From Panagrolaimus kolymaensis (taxonomy: Eukaryota > Nematoda > Chromadorea > Rhabditida > Panagrolaimidae), in the NCBI GenBank assembly GCA_028622995.1, contig JAJQJQ010000050.1, positions 1,612,001 through 1,676,000 on the forward strand: DNA of 64,000 bases, given 5' to 3'. The number at the start of each line of letters is the position of its first letter. Positions within the stretch are counted from its first letter, which is position 1. The translations under genes were made by a program, and so were the position numbers. Below are positions 31,837 through 43,867 of this stretch, one piece after another. Below the pieces are notes generated by a model, which saw only the letters and a program-made list of their open reading frames with translations, searched no databases and was not told the origin of the DNA.

Positions 31837-34800
31837 AAACTATTTTTATCATTATTAATTTTGAATTAGGATTTTCGAGCAATTGTTATAGAAAAAATTT
31901 ATTTGTTGCTATGAAATTAATTTTTTCTCGTATATATTTTTTTCTCGTATAAATACACGGAATAAACTAAAAATATGGATAAAAGAAGTATCAGCCTATT
32001 TTACAGCAACGGCAAAAACTCTACTAGAACTCCCTTGCTTACGTAACTCAAAAAAAAATTTAAAAAAAAGTTTTTTTACTTGCGCCGTAACCGACGTCGA
32101 CGTGGTCGTTGTCGTTAGCTTCTTTTTTGTGCCGTTCGCCAACATCCTCCACGACGTCGGTCGAGCGAGCTACTGCCACCGCCAGCAAAACATTATTTAA
32201 CATGGGTTACTTGCCGTGAAAAAAGAAAAGATATCGCTGTAAACCTTTTTCATTCTATGGCCCAAAGCGTCAAGTAAAGTAAGTTATTCACCTGCGCAAA
32301 AAAATAGGTTGCTCATTTTTTACTTTTTTTCCTTTTTCTCTGATTTCATTAAGCTTTTTTTGCTCTTTCATTTTGCTGCTAAAAAGTTTTATGGCTTTGG
32401 CATTTTTTTAAAAAGAAAAATGTTAATCAGCAAAAAAAAAGAAGAAAAAAATGTACAAAATTCTATTTAATTTTTTACCTTTACTTTTTATAAAAAAATA
32501 ATATTTTAGGTTCTTTTTTTATTTTTGGGTTCAAAAGCTTTTGCAAAAAAACGAGGGAAAGAAAAAAAAGAAAATCCAGAAAAAAGAAGCAATCTGAAAG
32601 AAGATAACTTTTTTTGTTGTTGGCAAAATCTTGCAAAGCTTCTTTCTGCCGCCTGAATTGCCAATTATCGTCGAGCTTGTTGTCTACTTTCCTTTGCCCT
32701 TGTGTTTGTCCATGCACTTTTTATTTTTATCCTCCTTCCATGGTTTTTTCTTTTTCTGGGTATCGGCAAAAAAAAAATGGAGGAAACACAACAAGATTTT
32801 TGAAAAACCCAATATCTTTTTATTTTGGGGATAAATCCTTTCTTATTTTCTGGCCATTTTTTGTTTTGTTTTTGACTCTTACGAAACTCGCATAAACCAA
32901 ACCAATCCAAACTAATGATGACCTTTTTTTCCGATCGGGTATGCCAGGTTGTATGAAGATATCCCTTAAAGGATAAAAGAAGCCTCTTTGTTTTTCATTA
33001 ATATTTTTGATAAAGTGTTTGAGTGTAGCTTAAAGATTAATTTTTTTTGTTGTTGACGATGGACCTCGAATAAATGTTATTGGCTATTGCGATCGGATGA
33101 GTTTCATGAGATTACTAATATTTTGTTTTTTGCCATTGCGCGAAAAGATTTTTTTGATTATTGGCCATTTTTTGCTGAATTGTAATTCATCGCCGATTTT
33201 TCTTTTTCCTTTATTTTTAAATCTTTAATGCTAATGAGTTTTTTTTTCTTCGGATCGATCTTTCCAATTTTTTTACGGATACATTTATTTTATTTTCTTT
33301 GCATATTTTTGTTCAAAAATTTCTTAAGTCTATTTTTTTCCTTCATTTCCTTAGGTGTCTGTGATATACATATTTTCTTCTCTGTAATTTTTTTTTCACG
33401 CTAACAACCACCACTTTTTTTTTATCTTGCCATTCATCCGTCTCCAAGTGCGCAGCTTAGCTTTAAAGTTTTTGAGAGAAATGCCAACGTTAGTTGTTAG
33501 TTGTTGGCACTTTTTTTTGTTATTGTTGCTTTTTCTCTAACGTCGTCGACCCGAGCAACCAACCAACCAACCAACCGACCCGAAGCTTTTTCCTTTTTTT
33601 TGTTGCCTTTTTTTCGATTTGACGCTCGACAGCTTTTCTTTCATCTTCTCTCCTCGTTGACGACGACGTAAGCTATTTTTCATTTACTTTGCTGCTGGTA
33701 ACGAACGAACGACGCCGTTGGCATGACCAAGAAAAAAAAGTGCCAATGTCAGTGGCTGCGACGGCGGTCCACGCAAAAAAATGCAAAAAAAATATATATA
33801 AAGAAACGCACTGAGCCAATATTAGAGTCTATCCCTTTTCTTGTCAATGAGAATATGGAAACAAGCAAGCTACCACCAAAATTGAGAAGGATGAATGCAT
33901 GATGGAGTTTTTTTTTGTTGCTTATCGCCAACGACCGACCACCACCAAGCGCCCGTGGTTGTGGTTGGAAACGACGTTTCTTTTTTCCACTTTTTTTTCT
34001 CGTCACCAACAAACGCGCATGCTTCTTTCCTTTTCGTTTTTAGCTAACGGTTGCCATACGTTTTTTTTCCTTCGTTGCCGTCGTCGTTGTCGACAGCCAC
34101 GGCGGCGGCGGTCGACGAGGAGCTCTCCTTTCCTTTTTCGGTGAAGGAAGCTCATAAGCTTACATAAAATAAAAGCAAGCAAGCAAGCCAAAAAGGAGGA
34201 CTTTGAGAGTCTCTCTGGTGGTAGAGGAGTTAGTTTTAGTTTAGTCGTCTGCGCACCACATCTAAGCATAAAAAAAAATTGAATGAACATGAACAACTAA
34301 AATTATATATGAGCAGAAGAAGAAAAAAAAGCCCTTTGGCAAAGAAGTATGCAAAAAAGCCTTTAGGCGGATTGTGATGGAGACGACAACGACCGCGGCG
34401 ACGCCGACCCCGACCGAGGAGGAAAAGAAGAAGAAGGCTTGTGTCGCCGTGGCCGTCATCGTTGTTGCGAATGGATGGGTGCCCGTGGCAGCAGACATCA
34501 TCATTGCCAACAACAACGACGGCTAGCTAACTAACTGCCACAGACAGCTACACTTTCGCGGTTTTTTTTTTATATTATTTTTGCCCATATTCGTCGACAT
34601 CGGGTCGATGAAAGTTTTAGCAGCTTCAAACATGCAAACACGCAAAAACACTTTATTTTAAGAGTTTTTATTCTGGATCGCCCCATTCTTTAGTTGGTTG
34701 CTTTCTTTCGATTGTATTGGGTTTTTAAGAATTTAGTTATGGAAATTATTTGCGTCTTTCTTAATATTTATAAATAACACTTTTTTGTGATCATTGCTAC

Positions 34801-36434
34801 AAATAAAGGCTTAAAGGTTTATCTCTAAAAAAATATTTCGAAATCATCACTGCTTCTAAAATTACTAGACTCTTCCATAAAATTTATAACAATCTTTTCC
34901 ATGGAAAATTATTGAATATTTTTTTTACAGTAATCACAAATTTTTAACAACTTTTTTTAAAATTCCTATTTGCCTCAAAATTCAGAAATTGATCAATTTC
35001 CTTTTCCTTCTTCCTCATCATTCTTTTTTTTATACTCTTCCAGTTGAAATAATAACTTTATAAATCTATCTATCTATCTATCTGTATAACACCGGTTCCC
35101 GAAGTAACTAACCACAAATAAAAAAAAGCGCATCATCCATTCATTCATCGACCTGAGCGAACGATCGGTGGTGGTGGTAACTAACGCGTTTTTTTCTCAC
35201 TTTTTTCCTCTTTCCTTTTTTTTTTGCTCGCTTATTTGCACACATCTGCCACTAACTAAATCGGGTAATAGTAGTAGTATCTTCTCCCTCAATATCATCC
35301 AATCTCTCTCTTCCTTTCTTTTTTTTTCATGCGCTACCACAAACAACAACAATATCGACGACAACCGACGACGACCGTTTTTGCTCATTATTATTATTTG
35401 TTAGAGCCGATATTTTTTATTTTTACTCAAAACCCAAAAATGGATTTGAAAAATAATTCTTTGCTTTTTGTTTCGCACCACCCGGCTTTTCTTTTCTATT
35501 CTTGGCACCTCCGAGCGAGAGTGCTTGACTAAAAATGGAAAAATTGCAAAAATAAAAATATCGGCCAGCGACAACAACGTCGTCGGCAAATTTTTGCCGC
35601 TTCATAGTCTCTCTCTTTTTTTTTGCCGTTGTCTATCGCATGCTTCATTTTTTTGCCGCACATCCTCGAAAAAATTCATCGTTATCGGAGTTACTCTTTC
35701 TTGACGAGGGCTGCTTTTCTACTATCTTCTTTTTTGTTTTGTTTTCTTGTCCGCCGGGCATGGATGCCTCGCTCCTCGTCGTACCCGACCGATGACGAAG
35801 GCGGTTTTTCTTCTTTTTATTTTTCGTAGCCAATTTTAGATAGAAGCTTACTTCCCTTGCTTGCTAGCTAGCTACTTCCATTAGCTACTTTAGAGAAAAG
35901 GGAAAAAAATATCCATCCATGCACCACTATTATCCGCTCATTCACTTCACTCTTTTATGCTTTTTCTCTATCTCCTTTTTTGTGGGGTTTTGCTTGTTCT
36001 TTTTTCTATTATTTTTTTTATTCATCCAAAAAAGAATATTTTTTTGGAATTCAGTCAATTCATTCGCGGATAACCAAATACATTTATCTATCGTTGATGA
36101 TGATGAGGCGGTAGGCGCAGCAAATATTATATTATTTGCTTACTTAATAAAGCCTCTTGCTTGCTTCCATCTGCCTTCCTCCTTCCTTTTTTTGAATTAT
36201 GAAATAAAAAAACGTTTCAGTCATCTTTTTGTCGTCGTCGTCGATTCACTCGATCATTCATTTAAGCAAGTGAACAGGCAAGCATCCATTTAAATAATAT
36301 ACCACCACATCCGTTGGTTGGATTTCATCAACGCGTGATCCTCTCTCTTTTTTTCGTGTGCCTTTTTCCCAAAATTTCAAAAGATACATTTTAACTTCTT
36401 TTTTTTGTAGGACTTGGAGCAACAAATAAATACT
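31837..36434. other. T-rich 5' region of the psq gene, CG-dotted, no convincing exon
   Basis: The + strand is T-rich with islands of CGTCG/CGACG words around 32.1, 33.5-34.1, 34.4-34.5 and 35.3-35.8 kb, plus simple repeats (CCAA tandem at 33561-33581, TCTA tandem at 35067-35083). T-richness on the + strand is what introns of + strand genes in this window look like, so much of this may be 5' UTR intron or promoter of the gene at 36435. Open frames are homopolymer or triplet-repeat translations. A short GC-rich frame at 34377-34526 is discussed as a finding. Confidence 0.4.
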
Positions 36435-39042
36435 ATGACTTCATTAGATACATTAATTATGAATGCATTTCCAAATAACTCAAGAACCCGAACAATTTCA
36501 AAGTCATCAAAAAGCAACAATCCTCCCGTGGTTGCATATATTGAAACGATCCCCATAGGAGATGGCGGAGCTGAAATCAAACTCAATAACATAGAAGATT
36601 TACCAGAGGAAGAAATTCAAGAAGCTATCGATCAAGTTCTTAAAACTTCAATTTATTCTGGTGCATCAAGAAATTTGATGGTTCAAGCGATTAGTGACAC
36701 AGTGCATGGAAAAATGTCTCTCACTCAAGCAGCAGCAAAATTTGGAATTCCATTTTCCACCATTCATCCATATATTAAAAAACTTCGAACTAAATTACAG
36801 CTACGTGATCCAGTGTTGGAAGCTAAAAAGTGAGTACCTAAATCTTTTATTTAAAATTTTTAATATATTTATCCCCAAAAAAAACTGAGGCAGGCAACAA
36901 AAAAAAAATTGATTGTGTGTTTGCATTTTTTTTCTTCTTTAATCTGCAGCGTGTATGTTTACTAACTGACGAGCAACAGCCCAAAAGCAGAAAACTCAGG
37001 CGAGCAAAAAAAAAAAGAAGAAGAATGGATAGGATAATCATTTTTTTTGTTTTCCTCTCAAATTTTTTTTTCACAATATTTATTTGTGGCTTCCTAAAAC
37101 AAAAAAAGAGAAAATATGTATGAAAATGAAATATTTTTTAGGCCACGTATTGCTGGAGTTAAAAGAAAACCCGCCATTAAAATCGATTCGGACGAAATAA
37201 ATAATATTAATAATGCCAATGGTAATCAAAATATTATTAATCAAGCGATTGGAGGAATTAATGGAAGTGATAATAAAAAGCCGAGAAAGAAGCGATCTCC
37301 ACCACCCGGTTATATTCCATTCAAGCAAATTGTAATTCCAGAACATTGGAAGAGATTTCCTGATAGTAAGTCGTTTATGCAAATTTTTGTATTTCTGGGT
37401 TACTATCAAATTTTTTTATTTTAGAAATGCAAAATGCTGTATGGACTGCAGTGTCATACTGTAATTATGATGATATCGAAAAGAAGCATCGACTATGTCA
37501 AGCAATTTTGGATGTAATGATTGGACAAAAAACTCTTAAAGCTGCAGCTTCGAATAATAATGTAAATTTTAAACTTTTATTTTACGTAAAAAAATTTATG
37601 CTTATTTTTATAGATTCCATTCACAACCTTGCAAACTTATTTCCATCGTTCTCGAATCACAATGGAAAGATGCATGGAAGAGGATGAAGAAGTTCAAAGA
37701 GCTAAACCTTTAGATGATTCCATCACTCCGCCTCTATATCAAACATTATCATCCAAGCGAGATCCAAAGCCCATAGATAGTTTTGAAGAATTGGAGCAAT
37801 CGCTTGCCGCTTTAGCCACATTGCCATTGGAACAACAAAATCAATTTGTGCAAATGGTAAACTAATTTTAAACGTTTTCTTTGATTTTTAAATGAAATTT
37901 TTTTTAGCTCCTTAATAATAATTCTGATGCCAATATTAAAAATGATAATAATGATGGAATTCGAACTGCAGCGAGCACCCCTTCCACAGAAAGGTCCATG
38001 GGAAAAAGTGTGGATGCAGTTTCAGATTGGTTAATTAATAAACGCCTAAATGAAGAAGCGCTTCTAAATGGCGGGGCACAAATTTCAAATTCCATTGGAA
38101 ATCTTGAAATTGGAGGTTCACGAAAACGAAAGCCTCAAATTGTGAAGCGAGTAACTCCATCAGATAATAATAATTTAAATATTAGTGCAACTTCCACGAG
38201 TTCTTCATCAAATAATAATTCAACAACAAATATTTCAACTTCACGATTTAATGATTTTCTTGAAGAACGTTTTGGTTTAACTGTTATGAAACCAAGCACA
38301 AACACCAACACCAAAACCATGATCGAAGAAAATGGACAAGGTCATTCTTTAAAAGATGGAATCCCAATCCAAAATATTCAAATGATTAGAAATGATTCCA
38401 CAGCTGCAGAAATCCATAATCAAAGTTTAATATTTAATCCTGAAAAATTCGCAAACAAATTTATTCCATATTATGTTTATCGAATGGCGGATATAAAACC
38501 AAAATTTTATGATAAAATTATTGCCGCTTTAAAACTTGCAATCATTGATCGAAAACCTTTAAATGAAATGGATTTATTTAATATTCGCGAAAACTTTGAA
38601 AAGCATTTTAATTCAGTTCAAAGTTTAATGAAATATATTTCTGAGGCATATCCAGTTTTTTTATATCAAATTAAACCTGAAACATCCAATTTTGGAACCG
38701 TTCAAGATTACATTGATGGAAAACCTTTTTATCATAATTGTTTGCTAAATCAGCCACCAAATTCATTATTGGAAATGATGACAATAAATTATTTTCAACT
38801 TATTGTAAAATATCTTGAGTAAGTTTTTTAAAGGCTTTATTTTAAAAAATTTATCGCCTACATTTTTTAGACCATTTGTTGCAGCCGATATGCAAATAGA
38901 CACCGACCTCACTCGATTCCTCATCAATCAAGTTATCAAAGATCGAAGCTTATCAGAACTTTATAAAGATGCAGAATATAAATTTCTTCATGAACGAATT
39001 TTGTCGGATGAAATTTTACGTCGTTATCATAATTTAAATTAA
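36435..39042 (+). CDS. psq-type helix-turn-helix transcription regulator (693 aa)
   Basis: Six exons close in frame: 36435-36829, 37142-37365, 37425-37561, 37614-37856, 37908-38818, 38871-39042. The first HTH lies near residues 80-125 (LMVQAISDTVHGKMSLTQAAAKFGIPFSTIHPYIKKLRTKL), the classic pipsqueak/psq pattern in which helix 3 follows G-I-P-x-S/T. A second, weaker one lies near 220-270 (RLCQAILDVMIGQKTLKAAASNNN/IPFTTLQTYFHRSRITME), split by an intron. Basic patches (GVKRKP, KKPRKKRSPPPG, GSRKRKPQIVKR) suggest nuclear import. A linker rich in Asn/Ser/Thr precedes a conserved-looking C-terminal part (FANKFIPYYVYRMADIKPKFYDKIIAALKLAI...), possibly a third helical unit. Start choice: first ATG, 24 nt after a TTTTTTGTAG acceptor, which may be a 5' UTR intron or an SL trans-splice site. 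I cannot name a specific ortholog. Confidence 0.85.
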
Positions 39043-39768
39043 AGCAATTTTACTGACATTTTTGGATTTTTTGTTTTTGCCTAGATTGAAATAGCACATT
39101 CCCTTGATAATTTATTGTGATCTCATTTTTTTGTTGCTCATCGTATCTCTCTCTGAAAGGAGACGACAAATACACATTCCTTTAGTCTTTTTTTTATCGT
39201 ATACATATTTTTGAATATCATTTTTAGTTTTTGATTTTAAAAAATTTTAAGTTTTAGCTTTTTTTACATTCATTTTTCTTTCCTTGTTTTTGTTTTTGAA
39301 TGTCTTTCTTTGAATTTTTATTTATTGTATTTATTATTTTTGAGAATATAAAAAATGGTTTTTGTATTGAAATAAATTGAATTTCTTCAAATTTGCATTG
39401 TTAGAAATTTTGATATTATGAAGAAATAAAAAATGCTGTGATTAGAAATATACTCTTCATATTCGAATAATAATAATAGTAAAACATATTCACTAAATTA
39501 ATGTTGCAAGAAAGGATTAAGGAAAATTTTTTGTTATCAGATTTTACGAGCGTAACTAACGAAAAAAATGATATATTTTCTCATAATAAACCTTGACATT
39601 ATTTTATTATCTTTTTGTCTTATTCTTATTTGGATGCAGACTAGAGAAGTCGTCCTATCAGAAAAGTGAGTGTAAACATGGCATCTTTTTAGAGTACGCG
39701 AAGTTTTTTTTGCTTTTATTTTTTTGTTTTCCTTTATTAGTTTTATAAATAAAAACAGTAATTATAGG

Positions 39769-42258
39769 ATGTTTCTACAAAAATTTTTATTTATGATTAA
39801 TGCTTTACTGTTATTGGATAAATTTGTTGTTGAATGTCAACCTGCTTCTTTAATGCCGCCAGTTAAAAATGAAACCGAAGAAACTTTAAATTCTTCATCA
39901 AATCAGAATTTACAATGCATTACCATTCAAATAGCTAATATTTTTGAATTAATACCGGAAAAAAATTTAGTTAAGATTAGTGAAAAGATTTTTAACTTTA
40001 CTAAAAAACTAAGCAAAGACCTTCTTACTGAGCTACAGCTTTCTTCTTTAAAGGTGGGTGGTGTTTAAATGTAATAAACTAGTATATATTTTTTACCAGA
40101 ATCTGCTTAAAAATTAAAAATGTAATTTTTAAGAGTTGTACCAAAGCACAAAATTATATGTTTGATTTAAACGAGCTTGAAACGTACCTCCAAAATCCAA
40201 TTCAAAATATTCATAATGATGATCTACGTGATTTTTTTAACGTAATGTTATATATTTATTAAGCAATAAGTTAATCATACTTTAACTAAAACAATTTATT
40301 TTTAGTTTGGCACAATAAAATTGCACAACTTAACATCGAGCTATTTTGAACTTTTATCGTTCCCGTCCAAAGATAAGATAAATGAATTCAAAGAAAAATG
40401 CCATTATTTTCAAACAATGGTGAAGAGATATGTTCTTCGTCGCAAACCCGGTGTCAAGTTGGCCCGGTCCAATCCGATAAATAATTTTGGTGATGATGAA
40501 CTTTTGAAAGAATTCAAGGTAGAGTAAATTCCAATAATTTTTTAACATGTTAAAAAGTAAAAAATTTTTAAGGTCCATAATTCATGGGTTATCAACGAAA
40601 CTCTTCATGCTAAAAATTATACTGACCAAGCACTAATTACAACTCAAAATATACTAAAACAAACAGCTATTAAAGAGGTAAATTTTCCAAAAAATCTGAC
40701 TATAAAATGGGCATTTGGCCATTTTTTAATATTCTTGTATTTTCGAATTCAACAGCAAAAATAATCAATGCATTCTTTTTGGAATTTTTTGGTATATATA
40801 TTTTTTTTATAAAAAGGAGGACAAGTTCTGTTCACCACTCCTTTCAATTTTTTTATTTTTTATTCTTTTTTCATCTCAGTAGGGATCGATTTTTTGGTGA
40901 AATTACCATATCGGGTGATTAGCTTCCTGACCACTATTCTACCGATGCTTTTATTTTATCCAACAAAAAATAATCGTTTAAAAGTGCAAAGATTGATATA
41001 CTTTAAAACGTTAAAGGACCCAGCTCCGGAAAATGATCTATAAGATTAAGATCACAAAAAAAGCGTCGACATCAGGCCTCTTCCACGGGCCGGGTTTTGC
41101 CGGCCCGGCCCGGCCTCGGCCCGTCCATGTCAGGCCCGGCCCGCGGGCCGGCCCGTCAAAATTTTTTTTTGCCTTGGTAATCCCTTTGATTTTTTTTTCT
41201 TTTTTAGAAAATGGTCGGCCCCGGCCCGGGCTGGACGGGCCGAAGGAAGAGGCCTGGTCGACATGTCGTTATTTCGATGTCATGTCGCTCTGCCCTATTT
41301 CTTTTGAAAAAATTAAAATTGAAAAAATTATCTGCATTTTTTTAGTTGCTAATTTATCCACTCTGCCAAGAACTAACAAATGGTATTGAAAGTGAGAATG
41401 CTCAGAAAAACATTTTGAAACTCTTATACGAAATAGAAAAAACTCAAGAAAGTTTAAATAATTATGATGAAGAACGAAAGGTAGTTTTTTCACAAAAAAA
41501 TTTTTTTATAAATTAATTTTTTTACTTTTTTAGAAAAAATTTTGGGGTTCACCAATTTTTAAAAATTTAATCGATAATTATTTGAATGAGAGTCAATCAA
41601 ATATAGAAATCTCAAAAGCCATTTATTCTTCACTTTATGAACAATATAAATTAACGTAAGTCTAATGAATGAAATAAATTTTAATTTACGGAGTCTTTTT
41701 TTTCAGTGGCTATAATTTCCTTGTTGGCGTTGGAAATAAAACTGTTGAAGAAAAGAAAATAATCTCATTTTACGGGACATCATAAAAACCGTTGATTATC
41801 ACAATAAAAGCATTAAAACCTTTTTTGTTATTCGAAGCAAAAATAAAACTGAAATTAGTTTGTCAAACAATAAAAAAGAAGAAAATATTTCTGCAAAATT
41901 ATGCAAAAATTCAATTTGGGAAAATAATTTTGATGGAATTTCTAAATGGTTAACCAATGAAAATGAAAACTTATCTTCCGTGATTATTTTAAATGACAAA
42001 GATAAAGAATTTGAATTGACATATTCTGAAACTGATATCCTTGTTAAAGATTTTAACATATATGTTACACTTTTTGGTGAAAGCTGTTATGAAAATTTTA
42101 CTATTATTGCTGCTGTTGATCCAAATGCAGATAATGAAGCAAGACACACAAAATATCCAAAAACTTCATTTCGATCACAACTTTTTGAAACTCACCAATT
42201 GTGTCAACTTTTACCATTTTCTTTAAACAACAACAGCTTTTCTTCGCTTTTAGGCTAA
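39769..42258 (+). CDS. Secreted helical protein of unknown family, with a one-base frameshift in the last exon
   Basis: Exons 39769-40053, 40134-40241, 40306-40518, 40573-40677, 41346-41480, 41534-41655 and 41707-42258. The first begins with a signal peptide (MFLQKFLFMINALLLLDKFVVEC). The rest is Asn/Lys/Glu-rich and mostly helical, with N-glycosylation sequons and no domain I recognise. Exon 7 enters in a frame that stops at 41783-41785, but the adjacent frame is open from 41752 to 42258 with clear coding character (LILRDIIKTVDYHNKSIKTFFVIRSKN...). The two frames meet in the A-rich run around 41752-41768, and one extra A would make a protein of about 506 aa. This is either a real disabling deletion or a homopolymer error. 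Intron 4 (668 bp, the rest are 50-80 bp) carries the GC-rich element at 41073-41256. Confidence 0.65.
41073..41256. mobile_element. Very GC-rich hAT-type MITE (184 bp, 8-bp target duplication)
   Basis: Ends CAGGCCTCTTCC and GGAAGAGGCCTG are perfect inverted repeats. GTCGACAT is directly repeated outside both ends (41065-41072 and 41257-41264). The arms are almost pure GGCCCG/CGGGCC words, in striking contrast to the AT-rich genome, with an AT-rich middle. CAGG termini and an 8-bp duplication fit hAT-type transposition. It sits in intron 4 of the secreted-protein gene. The 118-residue frame across it is an artefact of the GC-rich repeat. Confidence 0.92.
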
Positions 42259-43867
42259 TTTTTTGAATTAATCCAGCAAAATAATTTAAAACCCTGAAAC
42301 AAAATTTAAAATGAACAACGCTAGTAAAGTTAAAGAAAAGTGACGATACAAATAAAGAATTTATATGTTTCTTTCATTTCTTTTTTTAACATTTTTTCTT
42401 TTGGTTTTTTATTTAAATTTTATTTTTTTACAATTTAAAAAAATAGTTTATGCATTGAAATAAATTTTTTTTCTTTAAGTTATAGTAACTAGAAACTTTT
42501 TAATTTTTGATGAAAAAACAAACACGATGCACTTTCGGCTTTGATATTTTTAGAAAAATAAAAATATGGCGGAATTCCTAAACTTTTATATTTTTTTGAT
42601 AAACTTGTTTATGTATTTTAAAAATAGAAAAAGGTTTAAAAAACAATATTATCCTTATTTAGTCTAAAAGTCTAAAATAAGGCGTCTTCCTTGTTGTTGG
42701 TGATGTATAATCAAGAAATAACAACCAACGCTATTTTTCACCCGAAAACCCTAATTTTAGAACTTCTGATCTTTTGAGCTTCATCAATGTAAAAACAAAG
42801 AAGTCACTGATGATAATTATTGTTTTTGTTTTTCGCTAAAAAAACTATAATGAAATAAATAAGAAATTAACAGACGACCATATATTCTTTGTTTGTTTTT
42901 GTCTTGGGAACTTTGATCATCGTGTTTTGTTTTCGACAAAAAAGGAGACGACGACTTTTAAATAGGTGAGGGAATCCCCAAAAAAATAGATGTCACGAAA
43001 AATGTTGAAAGCACGTGGTTTTGGTGGTGTTGGTCTCTCTGATCTCCAGTAAACAAACATATTTAACTATTTTTGGCGACTATAAAAGGGAAACATCATT
43101 AACACCAAGACTCATTAAAAAAAATTGGTTTACTGATCACTGATTTCCTACTTTTTATTTAAAAATAGTCTACAAAAAAGTTTTTATTTTTGTTTGATAT
43201 TCTGATTAGTTGATTTTGTTCATTATTTCTTGCTACTTTTGTTTTTGTGATCATTGAACATTTGTGATTTTAGTCAGTAAAAAAAGGGTTTGTTTTTGGG
43301 TGATAGATAGTAAAATATTTAAAGATCACAATAGTAATTATTTTTTCCATGACTTCTGAATTCTTGATCTCTCTATTATTATTTTCTCAAGCTTCCCTTT
43401 TGCCCTTAGGCGCTCTCATGTTGGCTGGCTCATTTCCTTTTTTCAATGATTGCACAATTTTGCAAAGATTGCACAATATTTCTTTTTTAGATCATTTTTT
43501 TAGTATATAAAGACACAAGGGAGACTGAGAGAGAGACATCCAAAAACATTCAATCGCGTCTTCCTTTTTTTGTTTTTGCTGTTGCTGATGGGAAGCGAGC
43601 GGCCTTTCACTTCCTTTTTTTTTTGAGACAAAATAAAAAAAAGGTAGCGGTGGTGGACGTGCACCAAAGGTTCAATGCTCCTCAGCAACAACAACAGCGG
43701 TCATTATCTATTTATTTTTGAACTTTTATGAACTTTTTTTTGCCGCCGTTGTTGTTTAAAAAAAATTTAAAAAATAAATAAATGAAAATAATAACCTTTT
43801 TTCAGCTATAAAATTCTATCATTGATAAACTCATCTTTCAAAAAAAAGTATACAGATTCGACAAAAA
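42259..43867. other. Intergenic and 5' region of asparagine synthetase
   Basis: AT-rich sequence with no coding frame of note. A TTTTTTCAG acceptor at 43797-43805 lies 62 nt before the ASNS start codon and may be a 5' UTR intron end or trans-splice site. Confidence 0.45.

Noticed and set aside
33558..33585. CCAA tandem run and the TCTA run near 35070 as possible CRISPR-like repeats
   Set aside because: They are simple microsatellites without spacers, in a eukaryotic genome.
33749..34296. Overlapping Arg- and Phe-rich frames on both strands
   Set aside because: They come from CGTCG/CGACG and poly-T low-complexity DNA and lack splice or domain support.
41033..41389. 118-residue frame with Pro/Arg/Gly-rich middle
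   Set aside because: It crosses the GC-rich MITE and both intron borders of the secreted-protein gene, so it is a repeat translation.
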